NCBI GenBank assembly: GCA_963682055.1
Contig: OY821750.1
Span: 8,806,501-8,870,500, forward strand
Length of the DNA stretch: 64,000 nucleotides
Direction: 5' to 3'
Source of the DNA: Primula veris
Taxonomy: Eukaryota > Streptophyta > Magnoliopsida > Ericales > Primulaceae
Below, piece after piece: positions 22,516 through 34,314 of the stretch. How positions within the stretch are numbered: the first letter of the stretch is position 1; each line of letters opens with the position of its first letter. The notes beneath the pieces are model-generated. The model did no database searches. It saw only the letters and a list, made by a program, of their open reading frames with translations, and was not told where the DNA came from. The translations under genes and the position numbers were made by a program.

Positions 22516-22968
22516 TTGTCCTAATTATATTTATTAACAGAAACTGTAATCACTACATTTAATTGTAAAACTTGTATAAACATGAGAAAAGAGAGAAAGT
22601 ATAGTAGTGGCAAAGAACAATAAAACACATATAATAATCAAAAGATAGAGAGATAGAGAAAGCTAGGGGTCAATCGAGGTCCTGGTTTCTTCATTGAGGT
22701 AATCACTTGGTTATATTTTCATGTATATGTTAGCTGCTGTTAGATTGAGTATAAAAACTAGAACTTCTATTATTATACCAGTAAGTAGTAACATGTGTGT
22801 ATAGTACTTATCTTACAAGTGTTTTGGGTTGTTATGAGTTGGAATTGGATGTCAGTATAAGTAGAAGTTGATATAATACATGTATATTCTCCTAAAATAA
22901 TCTGGAAGTAATTGAAATATAGGATAATTAGGTTGCCATGAAACAATGTAGTATCATTTAATAGTCTT

Positions 22969-22970
<2 letters not shown>

Positions 22971-23012
<42 letters not shown>
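22971..23012. repeat. (TA)21 microsatellite
   Basis: A 42-bp uninterrupted TA run inside the CACTA transposon, between its two gene remnants. Confidence 0.95.
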
Positions 23013-23016
<4 letters not shown>

Positions 23017-23619
23017 GAATTGTATGTTCATTCTACTGCTATATCTTTGTTCACACACTTGAACTAAGCACTAAACTTGTGACCAAACTAGGAAGAACAG
23101 ATACTCCTACTAAGTTGTAGTCAAATCGAATCAGTTCTTTAGATTTATTCAGTCCTCGAGTTGTTAACCTAGGCTGTAAAGATGATAGTTTATAGCAAAT
23201 TTAGTTGATAAAACATGATTTAACTTTGTTCCTGCTACATCTTATTACTTGCTTCTCATTTAAGTGGCATTATGTTAATAGACTAGAATCATTCAACATA
23301 TTTATGTGCAACTAATAGGATCTGAAGATGTAGGGCTTAACATGACTGAAATTACTAGATTAGCTGATGTTAATGATAATTAGCCGACTTTATACAGATT
23401 AGTGATTAAGATGTAAATATGTTAGTGTCACGTTACGTAATAACTGCAGGTTAATCGGTTTATTAGGAATATATATATACTGAGTTTGCTACAAAGTACT
23501 AGCTTAAATTAAGTAAATGCTTTGTTTTGTACATGCCGTAATTTCAACGTCGAAGTTATAGAATTATTAGAACTTTTTCATGGAAACTTACTGATGTTAA
23601 ACTTTTGGATACAGTTGTT

Positions 23620-24207
23620 GAACGAAGGAGAAACAAATACAAGACTGTGGAGATTAGCAAATGGTCCACGACACAAAACATTGAGATTCAAAAAGTATCG
23701 TGTTAATGGTTTCATATTTTCACCAACTTCTTCAGATGAATCCTTGGTAACACAAGATAGCGGTGTGTCAATGGAGGCATACTCAATTTTTGTTTCTGGA
23801 CGAAAAGATAAAACCCGAAGGAAGGGAAAATGACCTTTTATGGAATTGTTAGAGAAATACTAGAGTTGGACTATAATGATTTTAAAGAGACGGTATTTTA
23901 TTGTGATTGGGTTAAAGTGGAAGACTATAAAAATGGTTGTAAGGTGGATTCATTATGAAATCAAGTTATGGTTAACTTAACGAAGCTTAAGAACAGGGAC
24001 CGGGTTGATGAAGATCCATTCATATTAGCTCAAGAAGCCGTGGCAGTGTTTTATTCTTAAGATCATAAAGACGAAGGGTGGCATTCAGTTTTACATACAC
24101 CAAAGAAATTAACTAAAGAAGTTGACATGGTGGATCTCCCGAGTGATTACCAATCGTGTTTGAAGGATAATTCCAACTTAATGAATTTGTTGATTTTTTA
24201 TGATTGA
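23620..24207 (+). pseudogene. Remnant of CACTA transposase (TNPD/Tnp2) C-terminal region, DUF4216-like
   Basis: Two frames together give the pattern of the domain found C-terminal to the CACTA transposase core. 'LWRLANGP' and 'VNGFIF', then 'TQDSGV' (to 23833), are followed in another frame by 'FYGIVREILELDY', 'VFYCDWV', 'DPFILAQEAVAVFY' and 'EGWHSVLHTP'. A frameshift lies at ~23832, with in-frame stops at ~23956 and ~24058. The upstream catalytic part is absent. A possible 5' leader with a GT donor is at ~22640-22700 and a possible AG acceptor is near 23610. The gene faces away from the TNPA-like gene. Confidence 0.6.
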
Positions 24208-25583
24208 TTTTGTAATATGCTGTCATTTCGTTTTCATTTAAACATTGATGGCTCTGTTTTTATCACGTGGTTTTAGGAAGTATACTATTATTTCTCGAGT
24301 TTTCTTTATTTTCAACGTTGATAAAGTTTGGAGAGTAAATTGCATTCAGTGAAATGAAAATTTCTTTGTGAAGATGTCTTCTGTTCCCGATATCTGAATA
24401 ATAAATTTAATCTTACATATTTTCGGCTGTAGTTAGAGTTGCTACTTTTTGAAATTTTTAACACTTTGTAGAAATTGTATGGGATAATTTCAAACTTCTT
24501 AAGACTCCAAACCATTTTTCGGGCACATGAATTACATTCTGTCACTTCCGGAGTATGATTCATAATTTCCCACCTTTTTTATTTTCATAGCATGTCGTAA
24601 GAGGATCTCAATGATAGAGGCTTAGATACTTGGTATTATATATATGGACTTATGTTACATTTTACCATGAATTTCAGTTTTCATAGACCACAAAAATCGC
24701 ATGCTAAATAACTATTAATTTGTCGTCTCACAAGTCTTACTAAATGCACCTAACCATCAAAGGAGGTCACTGCACTTCACTTGGGTCGATTTTAATAAAA
24801 TCACATAAATGTAGCACTTTATTTATTTATTTTTAAAACAAATTGCTTTGGACGGTTTATTGACAGAATTCGTGACGGGTGTCAATAACGAGTACTACGC
24901 ACTTTTTTCGTTTCCAAGCAATACATATTAGCTACGGCTTACATGTTGCTATTCCGTTGGCAATATAAGTGATAGACCTTTTAGACCGTCACAAAATTCC
25001 TCAATGCTCGTGAAAATTTCACGGATGGCATTTGATGCCATCACTAAACCGTGATAGGCTCTATTTAGTTACGGATAGATGATGAATTTGTCTCTCTCTG
25101 AATTATACTTATTTTGTGGTGACATAAATTAATATGATAAGAAAAAAACAATGAATATTATCCAAGAAAAAAATGGCCTATATGTATTATGATTTTTTTG
25201 GTTTCGGTTTGGTTTGAAAAGTTGTAAAACAAAACCAAACAGAATCATACTATTCCGGTTCACTTAATTTTATTTTATTTTCAAAATTAAAAAAATTGAA
25301 CCGAAATGAATGGTTTAGTTCCGATTAGGTTTCCGATTTCGGGTCGCTTTTTTTCCCCGCCCTGATAAATAGGTTGAAATTAGGAACACTTATAAATGAT
25401 CATGTGAGTGGCACATACTCTAGTAGAAGTATTTGTAACACTTATTTAGTGTTTCTGAAAATTTTGGAACACCTTTTTCACCAGAAACACTGTTTCTGCG
25501 TTCCAAATTCTAGGAACATAAAATAGGTGTTCCAAATTGAAATAACACTAGTGTTTCAAAAATGCTGTTTTGGTGTAGTGTGT

Positions 25584-26520
25584 CTGAATTTTTTCGACAT
25601 GTCGGAATGTTTTTGACATGTATAGTTTTTACACTATTTTTTTTCAACATGTCTAAGTTTGGTTTTCCAATTTTTTTTTCCTCTTTATTGCAAAATACAT
25701 ACTTACTCACTCGTCTCTCTCTATATATACACTAATACCGCCACACTTTACCATCCTCTCTCAAATCCTTCATTTATTTTTTTCAAAAACCTTCACTTTA
25801 TTGATGGCAATGATGTTGATGCTGATACTTTTTTGGCATATGTTTGTTTTTGATTATGTTAAAGGGGGATAAATACCCCTTAGTAATGTTATTTATCGTA
25901 TTTCTTTTAGTTTTGAATTATCTTAACTTTTGTGTTTGCTTTACTTTAAAGGTGTGTGTTGGCTAGTTTGAGCATTGTACTAATTTTATGAGCAAGACTT
26001 TTAGCTCATTCTATCTTATTCGGTTTGCTAGAAAACTTATATTTTGGCTATGCTCGTTGATGTTGTATCATTTGTAGCTTGTGATTTTGAAGTTATGAAA
26101 TCTTTTGTTAGCTACATTATTTCAATCTTGTCATTTGTGCCTTTGCGATGTGTGTGGCACATTTTATTATTATGATATGTTAGTGTTGAAAATGTGGAAT
26201 GAATTTGTGTGATTTTGGGTTGTGTTTTTTATTTGCGCCGATCACCCTTTTTAGGTGAAACAATGGCTGATTTTTTGCCTAAAATGACATATGTTTTAAA
26301 TGTATTATCCATACATGTGTTATACTTAATGATCATTTATCATGTTGCCTATACCTATTGAAAACTTTTTGACTTTGGTTTATCGTTTATACTTACTTTT
26401 CGATAAAACACTTTTGACGAAAATCACCTTCTACACTTTCCTTTTCATTCTTTTGACTATTGTAGAAGAGCTTCATTATGTTTAAATTCAATATTTTGTC
26501 ATCATCAAAAAGGGAGAGAT
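25584..26520 (+). other. CopiaA-1 3' noncoding region, right of the nested insertions
   Basis: Resumes the sequence broken at 8779 and matches 54359-55299 of CopiaA-2. It contains repeated cgacatgtc/gacatgt motifs (25584-25660), no gene, and ends in the polypurine tract aaaaagggagagat just before the 3' LTR. Confidence 0.85.
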
Positions 26521-27720
26521 TGTTGAATGGTGCTCTTCTAATCCCTTGTTTTGATTATAACATAATGAATTAAAGCATAATAAAAGATCGTTTTGTGTTA
26601 CTAATCCTTTTATCAAGTGTGTTAAGGTTTTAAAGAAGTAAAAGAATCAATCACGAAGTTAACGGCTCAAACGGAACTCATTTCAGAGTCCGGACGAATA
26701 AATTATAAGAGTTTCGGTTAAGTGAATTACTATATTTTTCGACACGTCGAAAAATATCCGACAGGTCGAAGTACATATCGAAAAATGTAAAAGTTGGGTA
26801 GTGAGCTCCCCAGATTTTCCGACATGTCGAAAAATATCCGACAGGTCGAAGTGCATATTGGAAAATTCAAAAGTTGGGCAGTGAGCTCCCCAGATTTTTT
26901 GACATGTCAAAAATTGAGTTCGACAGGTCGAAATTCGACGTTTAAATAAAGTCACTTTCACTTTATCTTTTACCCAATGGATAAAACATCCAACCACTAC
27001 AAATGGTAACAACATATCCAATTGACAATTGAGCTTACAACCACCACCCCCCCCCCCCCCCCCCCCCCCCCCCAACCCCAAAAAAAAAAACCCTCTCCAA
27101 AGCTCACCAATCACACACCCAATTACATAGCAATTGAATCCAAAATCAGAGCAACAAAAGACTTTATACTACACAATTTTCAATTGTAATATTATAACTT
27201 CTTGAGTGTAATCTTATAGTAATCTTATAAACACTTCGAGAATATTTGTGTGTGAGCGATACACTTTCGATTAAAATTATAAACTCATTTGTGAGTGAGT
27301 AATCGGGTAGAGTCTTTGTAAGCGAGTGTTGCTTAAAAGCTGTAGGTCTTTTCATTCGGGATACTCATACAGTGAGGGGGATCTTAATCTGCGGATTAGC
27401 TCGTTAGGTTGTAATCTTGGGAAGAAGATTATAGTGAAATACTCGGTAGCGTGAATACAGAGAAGAGAACTATGCGGATTTGCCGAACCTCTATGCATCT
27501 TGTGTTATTTCTTTTCCCTTAACTCTTACTTTCCGCACTTATATTATTGCTTGTTTGATTGCTTGTATTGCTTAAACTAGCTTTAAATTTGTTTTTACAT
27601 TTCGTTTAGTTCTTAATTCCGTTATTTGGGTTGTTATTTGCTTTATTTTTTTTATTCTGCGAAAATTGTACGTAAACCTTATTCACCCCCCTATAAGCTT
27701 TAGCCACTTACAGGCCAACA
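26521..27720 (+). repeat. 3' LTR of CopiaA-1 (1,200 bp)
   Basis: Starts TGTTG and ends CAACA (perfect inverted termini). It is preceded by a polypurine tract and followed two bases later by a primer site, so it is at once the 3' LTR of one unit and the 5' LTR of another. It contains three 80-bp repeat units built on the palindrome CGACATGTCG (anchors 26741, 26821, 26901) and a run of 27 C (27047-27073) absent from the LTR at 55300-56505. Confidence 0.92.
27047..27073. repeat. Poly-C tract (27 C)
   Basis: Homopolymer between 'ccacca' and 'aacccc', followed by ten A. The matching site in the other copy (~55815) lacks it. Confidence 0.9.
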
Positions 27721-28050
27721 ATTGGTATCAGAACCTAACACTTTTGTTTTATAGAATCTAGCGATTTTGAATTTAAAGATTCGCTATCTCTACGTATGGA
27801 GACTCTAAGTCAATAACTAGGCCGTCGTCCTTTGACGGAACAAACTACCATTATTGGAGATACCTCATGAAGAATTTTCTTTGTGGATACGAGATAGACC
27901 AATGGGTTAGTATTAGCAAAGAATATAAAGCGCCAAGGAGAAACGGATTAGATAAACCCGTAGAAGAACTCGATACGGAAGAACGCACCGCTTTCTCACT
28001 TAATTGTAGAGCTATGACTTCCATAACTTGTGCATTATGTTTATGATATA
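27721..28050 (+). pseudogene. Orphan CopiaA primer site and gag N-terminus (copy 1)
   Basis: Primer site TGGTATCAGAACC at 27723-27735, then a gag N-terminal block beginning at ~27784 ('RPSSFDGTN' then 'YLMKNFL', the copia gag signature) and running ~86 codons to a stop at ~28045. The start codon is ATC here where copy 2 has ATG (56571). It is the piece missing from the element to the left, and it is cut off after one conserved block. Confidence 0.75.
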
Positions 28051-28518
28051 AACGCTCCTAAATATGAGTTAATTGTAAAAGGGGGAGATCTATGCATTCA
28101 TGTTGTCTTTTATAATTAAAATATATTTTTTTCTATGGTATCAAATCTCATATGTTTCAAAACTAAGTACAAAACATGTCTAGATATGGGTTTTTCCGAA
28201 TCTTGCAGTTTAGCAAGATTAAATCTGAGTATCCAACCACTACTAGACACGCTTACACTTGAAAGACAGTCAAATTCCTGTAAACAAATAAAACTCTTTT
28301 TAACTGTTCAATGTGAAAAAAATTGCTTGTTTTGAACAATGATATTAGGTTTATCATCTGTTTTCTAAAATCTGAATATGTATACAATCCATAGTGACAT
28401 GTTTAAGTGTTGTTATATTATAAAACAAAATCGCTAGTTGTTGTTAAATGTTTAGTTAACAATTATCAGCCTATATTAAAACTGCATGTTTAGTATGATA
28501 AAGTGTTTATCTTTATAG
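28051..28518. other. Junction DNA between the CopiaA gag fragment and CopiaC-1
   Basis: Noncoding. It has a polypurine-like aaaagggggagat (~28077) and a weak primer-like 'tggtatcaaatc' (~28136), which could be a trace of the start of CopiaC. No LTR could be delimited. It matches 56835-57303. Confidence 0.4.
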
Positions 28519-31500
28519 AGGCATGTATATCAACACTGGAAATACGTTACTCAAGACATATATTTAGTGGATAGTGCTAAGACACATACCATTCTTAGAG
28601 ATAAGAAGTTTTTTGCATATCTCGAAACGCTTAATGCAAGTGTTAATACAATTTGTGGTTCAACAATTTATTTGAAGGCTTTGGAAGAGCAGATATCATA
28701 CTACCTAAGGGCACAAATATTTTCATTGAATATACTTTGTACTCATCCAAGTCAAACAGAAACTTACCGAGTTTTAAGGATATCCGCATAAATGAATATC
28801 ATGTTGAGACTCGAAATGAGGGAGATAATGATTATATTTATATCACTAACTTAATCGCATGCCAGAAGCTAGTGATTGAAAAACTGAGTGCTTATTCCTT
28901 GGGTTTATACTACACTAAAATAAAGTGTATTGAATCACACTCAATAATACACCAGAAGTGGACCAAAGCACAAATGCTTCTATGTGACCCTAGAACCTTT
29001 ATACTTCGGCATGATCATCTTGGTCATCCAGGTTCAACGATGATGAACCGAATATTAGGAGGCACAAATGACCATCCATTGAGAAACCAGAAGATTCCCT
29101 TGCCAATACATGTGTTTCTTGTTCAATGGGTAAATTGATTATGAAACTATCTCTTTTAAAGGTTGGTGTAGAATCACTAAGTTTCTTACAACATATTCAA
29201 GGAGATATATGTGGGCCATCCATCATGTGGTCATTTTCATTATTTTATGGTACTAATAGATGCATCATCGAAATGGTTTCATGTTGCTTATTGTCAACTC
29301 GAAATGTTGCCTTTGCTAGACTTTTAGCACAAATCATCCGTTTAAGAGAACAGTTTTCAGACTATACAATTAAGTCTATACGTCTTGATAATGCTAGTGA
29401 ATTTATTTCTCAAACATTTGATGATTATTGTATGCTCATATGTATCGACATTGAACACCCTTTTACACACACAAATACACAAAATGGTTTACAAGAGTCT
29501 TTTATTAAACACATTCAATTAATTGCTAAACCCTTACTTATGAAATCAAAGTTTCCATAATCTGCATGGGTGCATGATGTCTTGCATGCTGCATCATTAA
29601 TTCGTATCAGACCATCTGCTCAGCATGTTTATTTTTCTTTACAACTAGTGTCTGGTCAGCAACCTAATATTTCTCACCTGCGTATTTTTGGTTGTGCTAT
29701 TTATGTTCCAATCGCACCTCCTCAACGCACTAAAATGGGTCCACAACGTCGTTTAGGTATTTATGTTGATTTTAACTCGCCATCCATTATTAGGTATATA
29801 GAACGCTTAACAGATGAATTGTTTAGGGCACATTTTGCATATTGTCATTTTGATTAAGCCTTTTTCCCATTAATGATGGAGAAAAATCTAAACTTGTAAG
29901 AAATAAAGAGATAACATGGAATGCATCATCATTAGCTCATCTTGACCCTTGTATACGATAAAAGTGAAAACTAGGTTAAGAGAATCATTCATTTATAAGG
30001 TGTGGCTAATAATTTGCCTGATGCATTTACTGATGCACATAAAAGTAATAAAATCACATGTTCATGCATCTAACACTATGACACGAATTGATGTTCCTGA
30101 AAGGAAATCAATAATTGATGAAACGAAACCATGCCAGAAGCGTGGAAGGCCTTTGGGAGCAAAAGACAAGTTACCCCGGAAAAGAAAAGCACAGACTCAA
30201 CATAATCCTCTAGCAGAGGTGACTCTTTCTGATAGTTCTCGTGGTGAGAATATCAGTATAAAAGAATCTCGGAAAGAGACTACTGAGCCAAATAGAAGTA
30301 CCCATGAAATGGGTCCACTGGTTACTCCATCCCAACTCTACAAACAAATCTCTCTTGAAGAGATTATATCTCCTGATGATATACATGTACTTGGAAAGAA
30401 TAATAAGATCTCAATATTTTATGGAGAGAGATGGGATCGTGGCCAAGTGGTTGTCGACAATATATTTTCATATGATATGGCTCGTGAAATTACTAAAAGT
30501 AACGAGCATCCAAAACCGACCTCCGTCGAAGAGTGTAGACGTAGAGGTGATTCGCCAAAATGGAAAGGTGCTATTGATCCTGAGTGAAGGTGTCTAGCAA
30601 AACGGGAAGTATTTGGACAAGTTGTCCAGACACCGAAGGGTGTGAAGCTCATAGGGTATAAATGGGTATTTGTACGAAAAAGAAATGAGCAAAATGAAGT
30701 CATGAGGTATAAAGCCCGACACGTTGCTCAAAGTTTCTCATAGAGACCTAGAATAGATTATGAGGAAACATACACTTCTGTAATGGATGATAGTACTTTT
30801 CGATTCTTATATGGGTTAACAGTCCCTGAACGACTAGATATGTATTTTATGACTGTAGTCACTACGTATCTATATGGGTCAATAGATAGTGATATATATA
30901 TATATATGAGGATCCCTGAAGGATTTAAAATACCTGAAGCAAAATATAAGAGTTTACATTCGATTAAACTCTAAAGATCATTGTACGGTTTAAAGCAGCT
31001 ATGATGCATGTGGTACAATCGACTTAGTGACTAGCTTCTAAAAAAGGGTTTTGTTAACAGACCGATATGTTCATGCATTTTCATCAAGAAATCAAAATCC
31101 GGGTTCGTCATAATTGCAGTTTATGTTGATGATTTAAATATTATTGGAATTGTTGAAGAGGTTACCAAGGCTGCTAAGTATTTGAAAAAGAAATTCGAGA
31201 TGAAAGATTTTTTAAATACTAAGTATTGTCTCGGCTTGCAGATCAAACATACTTATAAAGAAATTTTCATTCATCAGTCTACTTACACTGACAAAGTATT
31301 GAGACAATATTCATTTCAACCAAAGAATGAAGGAGAAGATTTACTTGGCCATGATGTACCATATCTAAGTGAAATTGGTGCCTTAATGTACCTAGCAAAT
31401 TGCACACGACCAGATATTGCATTTTCATTGAATCTACTCGCAAGATATAACTATGCACCCACTAAGAGGCATTGGAATGGTATTAAACATATATTGTGCT

Positions 31501-32048
31501 ATCTATGTGGGACTGCTGATCTTGGCCTATTTTATTCAATGAATCAAAAGCACAACTGATTGGGTATACAGATGTTGGTTATCTATCTGATCCGTATAAT
31601 GCTAAATCGCAATCTGGATATGTTTTCACGTATGGTGGAACTGTTATATCATAGTATTCTGTAAAGCAAGCATTGCGCTACTTCCTTAAATCATTCTGAA
31701 ATTCTTGCTATCCATGAAGCAAGTAGAGAATGTGTTTAGTTAAGATCAATGATTCATTATGTGCAAGAACAATCTGGCCTAACTTCGACAAAAGGAGCTC
31801 CGACATTATTATACAAAGATAATACAGCTTGTATCACACAAATTAGAGGAGAATATATAAAACGAGATAGAACCAAGCATATATCACCAAAATTCTTCTA
31901 TACACATGAACTCCAAAAGAGCGTTCATATAGATGTTCAACAAAGTCGTTCAACTGATAATTTAGCAGATCTATTTGCTAAATCCCTCTCAGCAATAACA
32001 CTTCATAAATTGGTCTACAACATTGGACGAAGCAAGAGCATTTTGTGA
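28519..32048 (+). pseudogene. CopiaC-1: degenerate copia pol of a different lineage
   Basis: Pol domains in order, in many short frames: protease-proximal region (~28560-28700); GAG-pre-integrase ('HDHLGHPGS', ~29010); integrase core ('GDICGPS' ~29205, 'IRLDNASEF' ~29385, 'NGLQESF' ~29485); chromodomain-free linker; reverse transcriptase (~30630-31250, YVDDLNIIG at ~31123); and RNase H ('LYKDNTACI' ~31815, 'DRTKHISPKFFYTHEL' ~31870). Stops and shifts are frequent (for example at ~30740, ~30974 and ~31657). No gag and no LTRs could be delimited. It differs clearly from CopiaA and CopiaB, and I cannot assign the lineage with certainty. Confidence 0.8.
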
Positions 32049-34148
32049 TTTTTCCACGGAAGAAACTACTATATCTACAGCTCGGTACTTAAGCCACTTT
32101 GTACCCTTAATCTGTGTCACAGACGGTCCTAGAGGGTCTTATATAGGCATCAAAAGGGAATCTATATATATATATACCTCCATCACCATGTGAACCTATA
32201 GATAGATGTGGAGTCGGTGATACTTACGCATCAAGATCTCTATACGGTGTATCACATGGTATATCAGAATTGAAAGACATGGTCTCGATAGCTGCTAAGG
32301 ATGCGGCCTAGTAGTTGGACAGCAAGAGACATGATTAAGGGTCCAAGATGATGCTGAGGTGGCATAGGATTTCGCAATTCTGCATTAGAGATCTTGTTCG
32401 GATGTAGGTTCATATCATAATTTGAGTTTCTCGGAACATTGAGTAGGACCAATAGTGTAACAAATTAGATTTTGTTCATTTTATTTCCATGTGTGTATAT
32501 TCATTTGTTATATAATGTTGTAGATCATTTGATTGTAATGGACAATAAGTTAAGAAGGGTGTCCCAATCCAATAATTCTTATAGAAATGGAATAGTGTCG
32601 TTAAATTTTTCTTTCCAAATAATATGTGTAATGTAATGCTCTTCACTTAGACTAATTTAAACTTTTGGGAAATTAGATTTTTAAAATGAAGACTTTTTTA
32701 GTTCAAATCTATCTACATTTGAAAGAGAATCATTGATATGTCTGATTGGACCACATAATGGTATAATTTATAGGTTTATTCTAGCATAATTAGGCGAGTT
32801 TAGAGTTAATTATTACGAATTTCCGATGATTTACTTTTATTTGTGTTTTGCAGTTAAAAGCGCCAATATGAAGGAAAATGAGACTTAATAAAAAGATACA
32901 CCGAAGATGGACCAAATCATTGAAAAGAAGACTTGGAAGGCTTGAAATTAGCCCACAATGAAGTTTGAACGGATCAATTGAAGTCAATAGAGCCCAAAAA
33001 GCCCATTTCGAGAAGAGCTTCTAGAACTTGTTCTTAACCAGTCAAAGTAACCGGTTAAGTCAACAGAATTTGGAATTTTAAGTTTTCATCGGATAGAATT
33101 TGTTACCAAGTGTATCCTATATTTTTTCGAACCAGAGCCACATTTTCACTACTCAAAGGCTCAACTTCGGAATAGTGATAGAGAAAGAGATTTTACAAGA
33201 TTACACAAAACTTTGGATTTTTCGGCAATTGCCAGTTAAGTTATTTTTTTTGTGATATTTATCTTTATCTTATCTTTATTTTTGTTGTTTGTTTCTTGAA
33301 TTCTAAATTCCTAGCTAGTTGTTTATAAGTTGATAATTTAGCTAGCTTCGTAAAAAAAATACAAAAAGTTAAACCTATAGTTGAATTTAACTTATAGTTG
33401 CATGTTAGGACTGATCACCCTTTTTCAACTCGTTAGTTTATTCACAACAACTTCATACGTAGTTGCATACTTAAGATTGACAACCTTAAAATTGAAAACG
33501 TTGTAAAAGCTCTTAAACGTCATTGGAAACGTTAAAATATTCAATCTCATAGGGAGGAAAACGATTCGCCAAAAGTGATAGTTTTGGCCATTAACGGTCC
33601 TCCATGCGTATATTTAAGCCATGTAATAATTAAAGCCCTCGAAAACGCAATTTAATGTTAATCTAAATTAGTCACTTGATTCGATAAATTCGGGTATCTT
33701 ATCCGTTATTTACTGCAACTGATGCCGTTCCCCCTTTATACTTTCGTTCGTTGAAAAAACACATTTGGAGTGCAGTCAATGTCCCTTAGGTTTTTTTTTT
33801 TTTTCTACAGTTCACCGCTAACTCAGCAGCCTGCCTGACACTAATCTTCAATACTATTTTCTTCTACGGAAAATGATCATTTAATACATATTTTGAGACT
33901 TAATTATAAAAAACTCATGATTAAAATATTTTTTAAACTTAGCTACATATGCTATATGAGTCTACTTTTTTTTACTATTTGTTTTAAATTTTGATGATCA
34001 TTGATGTTATATTGATATGTATCAAATTTTTAAATAAGAGTTGTGAATGTTGGTTTTTTGATATTAAATGTGTTTTTAATGTAATTATCAATAATTCTCC
34101 CTTCGTGTGTCTCTGTTTTGTCTTTTTTTTTAATCTTTGTTTCCTCCA
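32049..34148. other. Noncoding DNA right of CopiaC-1 (duplicated at 60142-62246)
   Basis: No gene is recognised. The first ~450 bp are probably 3' sequence of CopiaC. From ~32770 to ~33800 the composition and motifs (a 'tttgcag' splice-like site, a T-rich run, a run of forms like 'cttatccgttatttactgc') suggest a decayed LTR of a gypsy element, but I found no terminal repeats or target duplication, so this is unproven. Confidence 0.4.
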
Positions 34149-34180
34149 TCTATATATACTAAAAGTGTCATGCTCCTAGA
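34149..34180 (+). mobile_element. Possible Helitron 5' terminus
   Basis: TCTATATATACTAAAAG resembles the usual 5' end of plant Helitrons. The copy at 62247 differs by one base. No CTRR end with a hairpin was found downstream, so it may be a truncated end or chance. Confidence 0.3.
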
Positions 34181-34314
34181 GATGATTATAATTGCTCACT
34201 TTTGATTCTGCCATGTTGTTGATTTTTGAGTTTTTGACCCAAATGGTGTTGTTGGACAAACTAATTTCCATTCTAGTGTAATTCAAAACATATTCCCAAA
34301 AGGGGTTATTTTTT

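Larger units (their letters stand above)
17915..25580. mobile_element. CACTA (En/Spm) DNA transposon, 7,666 bp, defective
   Basis: The left end reads CACTACACTAAAATGCCATT and the right end, on the minus strand, CACTACACCAAAACAGCATT. The 3-bp target duplication is TGT (17912-17914 and 25581-25583). Both subterminal regions are packed with 'ttttggaacacc' / 'gtgttcc' motifs in both orientations (~17930-18160 and ~25380-25560), the kind of array bound by TNPA-type proteins. Inside are a broken TNPA/TNP1-like gene on the minus strand and a remnant of the transposase C-terminal region on the plus strand. No catalytic transposase core is visible, so it is non-autonomous. Confidence 0.95.

Noticed and set aside
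30210..30700. Minus-strand frame opposite CopiaC-1
   Set aside because: Antisense shadow of the reverse-transcriptase region.
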